A DNA stretch of 64,000 nucleotides from positions 62,001-126,000 of the forward strand of contig CAJYTK010000007.1 in the NCBI GenBank assembly GCA_913777615.1, read 5' to 3'. A model generated the notes under the pieces. It saw only the letters and a program-made list of their open reading frames with translations. It ran no database searches and had not been told where the DNA came from. This stretch comes from an uncultured Agrobacterium sp. Lineage in GTDB: Bacteria > Pseudomonadota > Alphaproteobacteria > Rhizobiales > Rhizobiaceae. Below, one piece after another: positions 59,907 to 64,000 of the stretch. The position numbers and the translations under genes are program-made. Position 1 is the first letter of the stretch, and every line of letters starts with the position of its first letter.

Positions 59907-60800
59907 ATGACACATTCTTTAGAAGCCAGGCCGCTCTTTGGCATCAGTCTGGCTGCTATGGGCTATGCCTGCTTTGCCATGCAGGACGCTGTGGTGAAGT
60001 ACCTTGTTGAAACCTATTACGTTCCGCAAATTTTGTTCATACGTAGTGCCGTGATTGTCGCCATTACCGGGACGCTGGCTTATTTCTACCGTCACCCATC
60101 TATTCTGAAAAGCAAATACCGGGGAACGCTCGTCCTGCGCGCTACTCTGATGCTGATCGCGTGGATGCTGTTTTACAGCTCGTCGCTTTATCTCGGTCTG
60201 GCGGAATTGACGACGCTGTATTTCTCGGCACCCATCATGGTCGTCGTCCTCTCCATTTTCGTTCTCAAGGAGAATGTCGGCTTCGGTCGCTGGATCGCAT
60301 GTGCCTTCGGATTTATCGGGGTTCTCATCGCTGCCAATCCTACCCATTCACCCAATTGGCTTCCCTCGCTTCTATGCATTGTGGCTGGCTTCTGCTGGGC
60401 GTGGAGCACGATTATCGTCCGTATTGTCAGCAAAACGGAAACCACGCTGACGCAGATGTATTCGACAAGCGCACTCTTCGGTATTGCCTGCGCTTTGTCG
60501 TTGCCATGGTTGTGGAAGAGCCCTGATAGCCAAGGATGGGCTCTGATGATCGGTGTCGGCCTTGTCTCCACGCTTGGTCAGTTCCTTCTCTACGAGGGGT
60601 TCAGGCATGCGGAGGCCTCGTCTCTCGCGTCCGTCGAGTATACTGGCCTCATCTGGGCGTTCCTTTATGGCTATCTCATCTGGTCTGAGATCCCGGCCAT
60701 CAATGTCTTCATCGGCGCCGCCATCATCGTGACCGCCAGCCTCGTCCTCGTCGGGTGGGAGCAGCGGGCAGTGAGATTGCCAAAAGAACGTGTTCCTTAA
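59907..60800 (+). CDS. DMT superfamily (EamA) transporter
   Basis: A 297-residue inner-membrane protein with ten hydrophobic segments in two EamA repeats (about 8-140 and 150-290), the drug/metabolite transporter fold. Repeat 1 contains the RATLMLIAWMLFYSSSLYLGLAELTTLYFSAPI region at about 71-103. Repeat 2 ends in VEYTGLIWAFLYGYLIWSEIP (about 247-267). The substrate cannot be read from sequence; S-adenosylmethionine, amino acids or drugs are possible in this group. The start ATG 59907 opens close to the first membrane segment. Confidence 0.87.
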   Translation: MTHSLEARPLFGISLAAMGYACFAMQDAVVKYLVETYYVPQILFIRSAVIVAITGTLAYFYRHPSILKSKYRGTLVLRATLMLIAWMLFYSSSLYLGLAELTTLYFSAPIMVVVLSIFVLKENVGFGRWIACAFGFIGVLIAANPTHSPNWLPSLLCIVAGFCWAWSTIIVRIVSKTETTLTQMYSTSALFGIACALSLPWLWKSPDSQGWALMIGVGLVSTLGQFLLYEGFRHAEASSLASVEYTGLIWAFLYGYLIWSEIPAINVFIGAAIIVTASLVLVGWEQRAVRLPKERVP

Positions 60801-60829
60801 GCAGACCCGCTGAAGGTATCGAGGGCGCG

Positions 60830-60854
60830 GGAACATCTGTGTCGCCGCAACGTT
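60830..60854 (+). promoter_or_regulatory. Putative EcfG general-stress promoter
   Basis: GGAAC at 60830-60834 and GTT at 60852-60854 (CGTT from 60851) with exactly 17 bases between. The start codon of the DUF2188 gene follows 27 bases later. Confidence 0.75.
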
Positions 60855-60881
60855 TGAGAAAGCCTGCAAAAGGAGACTCAC

Positions 60882-61133
60882 ATGGCAGTAACTTATCACG
60901 TCGACGAACATGATGGCGGCTTCGCATACCGGGTTGACGATGTTTGGTCAGAAACCTTTCCCGACCATGATACGGCCTTGGAGGCAGCGAAGGATGCAGC
61001 GCGCCGACAGCAGATCGGCGGAGAAGAAGTGGAAATCGCGTATCAGTTGGCTGATGGGCGTTGGCAGTCGCAGCATGTCAGTGGTGGAGACAGGCCGGAA
61101 ACCGATGTCGTAGACGATACCGCAGACCGGTAA
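60882..61133 (+). CDS. DUF2188 domain protein
   Basis: An 83-residue protein with the DUF2188 pattern: an N-terminal beta-hairpin (YHVDEHDGGFAYRVDD), then a helix (DTALEAAKDAARRQQ, about 30-44), a strand and RWQSQHVSG. The function of the family is unknown; members are often stress-induced. The SD is AAGGAG before ATG 60882, and an EcfG-type promoter lies just upstream. The stop is 1 base before the next gene, so the two are coupled. Confidence 0.82.
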   Translation: MAVTYHVDEHDGGFAYRVDDVWSETFPDHDTALEAAKDAARRQQIGGEEVEIAYQLADGRWQSQHVSGGDRPETDVVDDTADR

Positions 61134-61134
61134 C

Positions 61135-61650
61135 ATGTCCTTGCCACCCATCATCGTTACGGCGCACGCCTCATCGGATGATATGGACTACTTCGACCAA
61201 CTGAGGCGGGAGCATTTCCCGCCCCACCGAAACTTCCTCGATGCCCACATCACGATGTTCCATCATCTTCCGGGCAGAGTATTCTGCGATATTTTGACGG
61301 CAGCCGACGAGGTCATGGCGCAGCGTGATCCATTCGTTGCGTCCATATCCGGTCTAAGACACCTGGGCGGCGGCGTTGCTTTCGATATTGACAGTCCGGA
61401 ACTGAAAAACCTGCGTGCAGACCTCTTCAAATCGTTTGGTTCATGGCCGGGGCCGCAGGATCGGCAGAAATTCAAGCCGCACATCACCGTCCAGAATAAG
61501 GTGGAGAAGGCGTCGGCGGACAGGCTGTATGATGATCTCCGTACTCATTTTCAGCCGCGTGAGATAACCATTCTTGGAATTGACCTATGGGACTATCTTG
61601 GTGGACCATGGGAGCATCGCGCGTTTCTCTCTTTTGGCCAAAACACATAG
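61135..61650 (+). CDS. 2H phosphoesterase, LigT/2'-5' RNA ligase-like
   Basis: A 171-residue protein with two H-x-T motifs, His38-Ile-Thr40 and His116-Ile-Thr118, the catalytic pairs of the 2H phosphoesterase fold. Such enzymes open 2',3'-cyclic phosphates or join RNA ends. The overall pattern (AHASSDDMDYFDQLRREHFP at the N-terminus) fits the bacterial subgroup of about 170-180 residues whose substrates are unknown. It follows the DUF2188 gene with 1 base between and shares its stress-type promoter. Confidence 0.84.
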   Translation: MSLPPIIVTAHASSDDMDYFDQLRREHFPPHRNFLDAHITMFHHLPGRVFCDILTAADEVMAQRDPFVASISGLRHLGGGVAFDIDSPELKNLRADLFKSFGSWPGPQDRQKFKPHITVQNKVEKASADRLYDDLRTHFQPREITILGIDLWDYLGGPWEHRAFLSFGQNT

Positions 61651-61697
61651 CCCGTACGGGCTGAAACAGAGCAACCATCACAGAGATCCATCCAGAC

Positions 61698-62357
61698 ATG
61701 CTTCTAACCCTCTCCAATGTCAGTAAATCCTACCGAACGGTAGAAGGGTCAGTCGCGGTATTGAAGGGGATCGACCTCTCGGTCGATGCTGGCGAGAGCG
61801 TCGCATTGACCGGAGAATCGGGCAGCGGCAAAAGCACACTGCTGCATCTGTCGGGTGGTCTTGATCGGGCGGATGGTGGCTCTATCGTCGTAGACGGTCG
61901 GGATATCACCGCGTTGGACGAAGCTGGACGGGCGCTTTACCGGCGTGAGGTGGTCGGTCTCGTATTCCAGCAGTTCAACCTCATTCCCTCTCTTGATGTT
62001 GCAGATAATATTGCGTTTCACGCAAAGCTCGCGGGGCGTCACGATGCGACATGGGAGCGTGAACTGGCCGAGACTTTGGGGATCGGCACTCTACTCAACC
62101 GTTACCCAGAGCAATTGTCCGGCGGTCAGCAGCAGCGTGTTGCGATCGCTCGGACGCTGGCAGCGCGCCCGGCCCTGGTTCTCGCCGATGAGCCAACGGG
62201 CAACCTTGATGAGGCGACCAGCGAAATCGTCCTCGATCTGATGATATCGCTCAGCCGAAGCGCCGGCTCTGCGCTGTTGCTTGTCACTCATTCGAGCCGG
62301 ATGGCCGAGAAGCTGGACCGGCGGGTGATATTACGCGGCGGAAAGATCGCCGCATGA
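61698..62357 (+). CDS. ABC transporter ATPase, LolD/MacB type
   Basis: A 219-residue ATPase. Walker A GESGSGKST (39-47), signature LSGGQQQRVAIARTLA (about 138-153), Walker B ALVLADEPTGNLDE (about 158-171), and switch His in VTHSSRMA. Sequence and length fit the LolD/YbbA/MacB group that works with FtsX-like permeases on lipoproteins or other envelope substrates by mechanotransmission. It overlaps the permease gene by 4 bases (ATGA at 62354). Confidence 0.88.
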   Translation: MLLTLSNVSKSYRTVEGSVAVLKGIDLSVDAGESVALTGESGSGKSTLLHLSGGLDRADGGSIVVDGRDITALDEAGRALYRREVVGLVFQQFNLIPSLDVADNIAFHAKLAGRHDATWERELAETLGIGTLLNRYPEQLSGGQQQRVAIARTLAARPALVLADEPTGNLDEATSEIVLDLMISLSRSAGSALLLVTHSSRMAEKLDRRVILRGGKIAA

Positions 62358-64000
62358 TGTGGGTGGTGTTTCATGCGCTGCTCTCGCATTGGCGGCACAG
62401 GCCGCTCCAGTTCGTGACATTGGTGCTCGGGATCGGCCTTGCGACAGCGCTCTGGTCCGGTGTTCAAGCGATCAATGCGGAAGCGCGGGCGAGCTATGCC
62501 CGCTCCGCGTCAATCATCGAACAAAGTAGCCTCGTTCGTCTCGTTGCAAAGAATGGCGGGCTTATCGCTCCCGAAAGCTTCGCGGCATTGCGGCGGGCCG
62601 GATGGAATGTCTCGCCGGTCATCGAAGGCGATTATCGGTTCAATACCGCTCGGATCAGATTGATCGGTATCGATCCTCTGAGCATGTCCGGCGGAGACGG
62701 ACCGGTCAGAATTTCGAGTTCATCCGATCTGGTGGACTTCATGGGCGGTAAAGGCCTGTTGATGGTTTCGCCAGCGACGGCAGCCCGGCTCGAAGGCCAG
62801 ACACGGATACCAATAAGAATTTCGCCGGATGTGCCGGACGATACCGGCTTTGTCGACATTGGGCTTGCCGACCGGCTGCTGCGCCGAGACGGGCGATTGA
62901 GCCGCATCATGGTGGCTGAGACCCAGCGTCTAGACATCGCGGATGTGACAAGCGTTGCGCCAGAGCTTCACATCCAGCCAATGGGAGACCGGGCGGATAT
63001 GGCACGCCTGACGGACAGCTTTCACCTGAACCTCACCGCCTTCGGTTTTCTGGCCTTTATCGTTGGTCTCTTCATCGTTTATTCGGCGACGGGTCTCTCC
63101 TTCGAACAACGGCGGGCGAGCTTTCGCACCATTCGTGGGCTCGGTGTTTCCTTGCAGATGCTGACGGCACTGTTGCTGTTGGAAATCCTTGCTCTTGCTC
63201 TGCTCTCCGGCATGATCGGCGTTGGCTTTGGCTATGTCATCGCATCGGCACTGCTGCCAGGCGTCTCGTCCACCCTGCGTGGCCTTTATGGCGCTGCTGT
63301 ACCCGGAAGCCTTCAGTTCCGCCCGGAGTGGTGGGCGGCGGGAATGGCCATGGCGCTTGCGGGAACACTGCTTTCCTCCGCGCAGAGCCTTTGGCGTGTG
63401 CGCAATTTGCCGCTTCTAGCCTCTTCACAACCGCAAGCATGGGGGTTGTCATCCGCGCGTTCTCTGCGCATCCAGGCCTTGGCTGGCGCTCTCCTTCTCC
63501 TCGTCGCCATATTTGTCGCTTGGTGGGGGGCGGGCTTGGTCGCCGGTTTTACGGTGCTCGGTGCGTTACTACTGGGTGCTGCCTTGCTCTTGCCAGCCTT
63601 CCTGTCGAAGGCGCTGACATTGGCTCAGAATAAATCGAAGACCGCGCTGACGGTCTGGTTTTGGGCAGACACGCGTCTGCAACTGCCGGGCCTGTCGCTC
63701 GCTCTCATGGCGCTTCTCTTAGCACTTTCGGCCAATATTGGTGTTGGCACCATGGTGTCGAGCTTCAGAATGACCTTCATAGGATGGCTAGACCAGCGTC
63801 TGGTTGCGGAGCTTTACGTCACCGCTCGAGACGATAACGAAGCCGCTCGACTGAGGGCATGGTTGCCGCAGCACGCCGATGCCACCCTGCCGATCTTTGG
63901 CACAGAAGGCGAAGTCAACGGCGAGCTGGTGCAGATCTCAGGGGTTGCGGACCACTCAACCTATCGTGATCACTGGCCGTTATTGTCGCAGGAGCCTGAT
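62354..64000 (+). CDS. FtsX-like ABC permease (C-terminus beyond the window)
   Basis: An open frame of 549 codons that runs to the window edge without a stop. Layout: N-terminal membrane segment (about 19-40), a large periplasmic MacB_PCD-type domain (about 41-220), then three membrane segments in the FtsX pattern (about 225-330; FIVYSATGLSFEQRRASFRTIRGLG, positions about 239-263), more membrane segments (about 375-420) and the start of a second periplasmic domain (about 455 onward). This two-FtsX-domain form resembles YbbP. The partner ATPase is just upstream. The substrate is unknown. Confidence 0.85.
   Translation, partial: MMWVVFHALLSHWRHRPLQFVTLVLGIGLATALWSGVQAINAEARASYARSASIIEQSSLVRLVAKNGGLIAPESFAALRRAGWNVSPVIEGDYRFNTARIRLIGIDPLSMSGGDGPVRISSSSDLVDFMGGKGLLMVSPATAARLEGQTRIPIRISPDVPDDTGFVDIGLADRLLRRDGRLSRIMVAETQRLDIADVTSVAPELHIQPMGDRADMARLTDSFHLNLTAFGFLAFIVGLFIVYSATGLSFEQRRASFRTIRGLGVSLQMLTALLLLEILALALLSGMIGVGFGYVIASALLPGVSSTLRGLYGAAVPGSLQFRPEWWAAGMAMALAGTLLSSAQSLWRVRNLPLLASSQPQAWGLSSARSLRIQALAGALLLLVAIFVAWWGAGLVAGFTVLGALLLGAALLLPAFLSKALTLAQNKSKTALTVWFWADTRLQLPGLSLALMALLLALSANIGVGTMVSSFRMTFIGWLDQRLVAELYVTARDDNEAARLRAWLPQHADATLPIFGTEGEVNGELVQISGVADHSTYRDHWPLLSQEPD

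Overview
The window looks like chromosomal DNA of an Agrobacterium/Rhizobium-type alphaproteobacterium. The evidence is an ExoY whose N-terminus closely matches the Sinorhizobium meliloti protein as I recall it, an exoY-exoF-exoQ block, an imuA-imuB-dnaE2 mutasome cassette behind an alphaproteobacterial LexA box (GAAC-N7-GAAC), several promoters of the EcfG general-stress type (GGAAC-N17-GTT), and a CCTCCTCCC-loop small-RNA array of the 'cuckoo' kind. No rRNA, tRNA, insertion sequence, prophage or CRISPR array was seen. Both ends cut through genes.

Layout. 1-4400: a truncated GT21 glycosyltransferase, then a stress-type neighbourhood on the minus strand (YqjD/DUF883-like membrane protein, YghA-like dehydrogenase, RNase H, small membrane protein, alpha/beta hydrolase), interrupted by a plus-strand array of four CCTCCTCCC hairpins. 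4500-8250: tail-specific protease and a CHASE4-like diguanylate cyclase. 8288-27950: a large amino-sugar island. A minus-strand operon runs RidA, RpiR regulator, SDR, GH20 hexosaminidase, M81 peptidase, MFS exporter, CutC. A plus-strand pair holds an NTF2-like protein and a second M81 peptidase. A minus-strand ABC importer operon follows (oxidoreductase, two permeases, binding protein, ATPase), then a plus-strand operon gntR, nagB-II, nagA, nagK. The GH20 enzyme has no signal peptide, so the simplest reading is import of chitobiose-type sugars, cytoplasmic cleavage, phosphorylation by NagK, deacetylation by NagA and deamination to fructose-6-phosphate by NagB-II. A pair of GAAAATAATTT-type sites, 71 bp apart in both places, sits in front of the RidA and ABC operons and may tie them to the RpiR regulator.

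27990-35040: a MetF-like protein; a GGDEF-EAL membrane protein followed by two glutamate/aspartate-type periplasmic binding proteins but no transporter; a gene-poor stretch; and a stress-promoter operon with a 73-residue protein and a DJ-1/PfpI protein. 35640-38985: exoY-exoF-exoQ for succinoglycan-type exopolysaccharide. 39047-44547: LexA box and imuA-imuB-dnaE2. 44668-52407: a YtfQ-YtfR-YtfT-YjfF sugar importer with a FadR-type regulator, divergent from a XylD-like sugar-acid dehydratase.

52485-64000: a protein-phosphatase-like metallophosphoesterase, a LysR/SDR/aldo-keto reductase group, an Ada-like four-cysteine protein translationally coupled to AlkB, a soluble chemoreceptor-like coiled-coil protein, a DMT transporter, a stress-promoter pair (DUF2188 protein and a 2H phosphoesterase), and a LolD/FtsX-type ABC transporter running off the end.

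The items I would look at first are the hairpin array at 2772-2927, the c-di-GMP/binding-protein operon at 29201-33257, the Ada-like/AlkB pair at 56453-57741, and the paired regulatory sites at 15931-16012 and 23617-23700.
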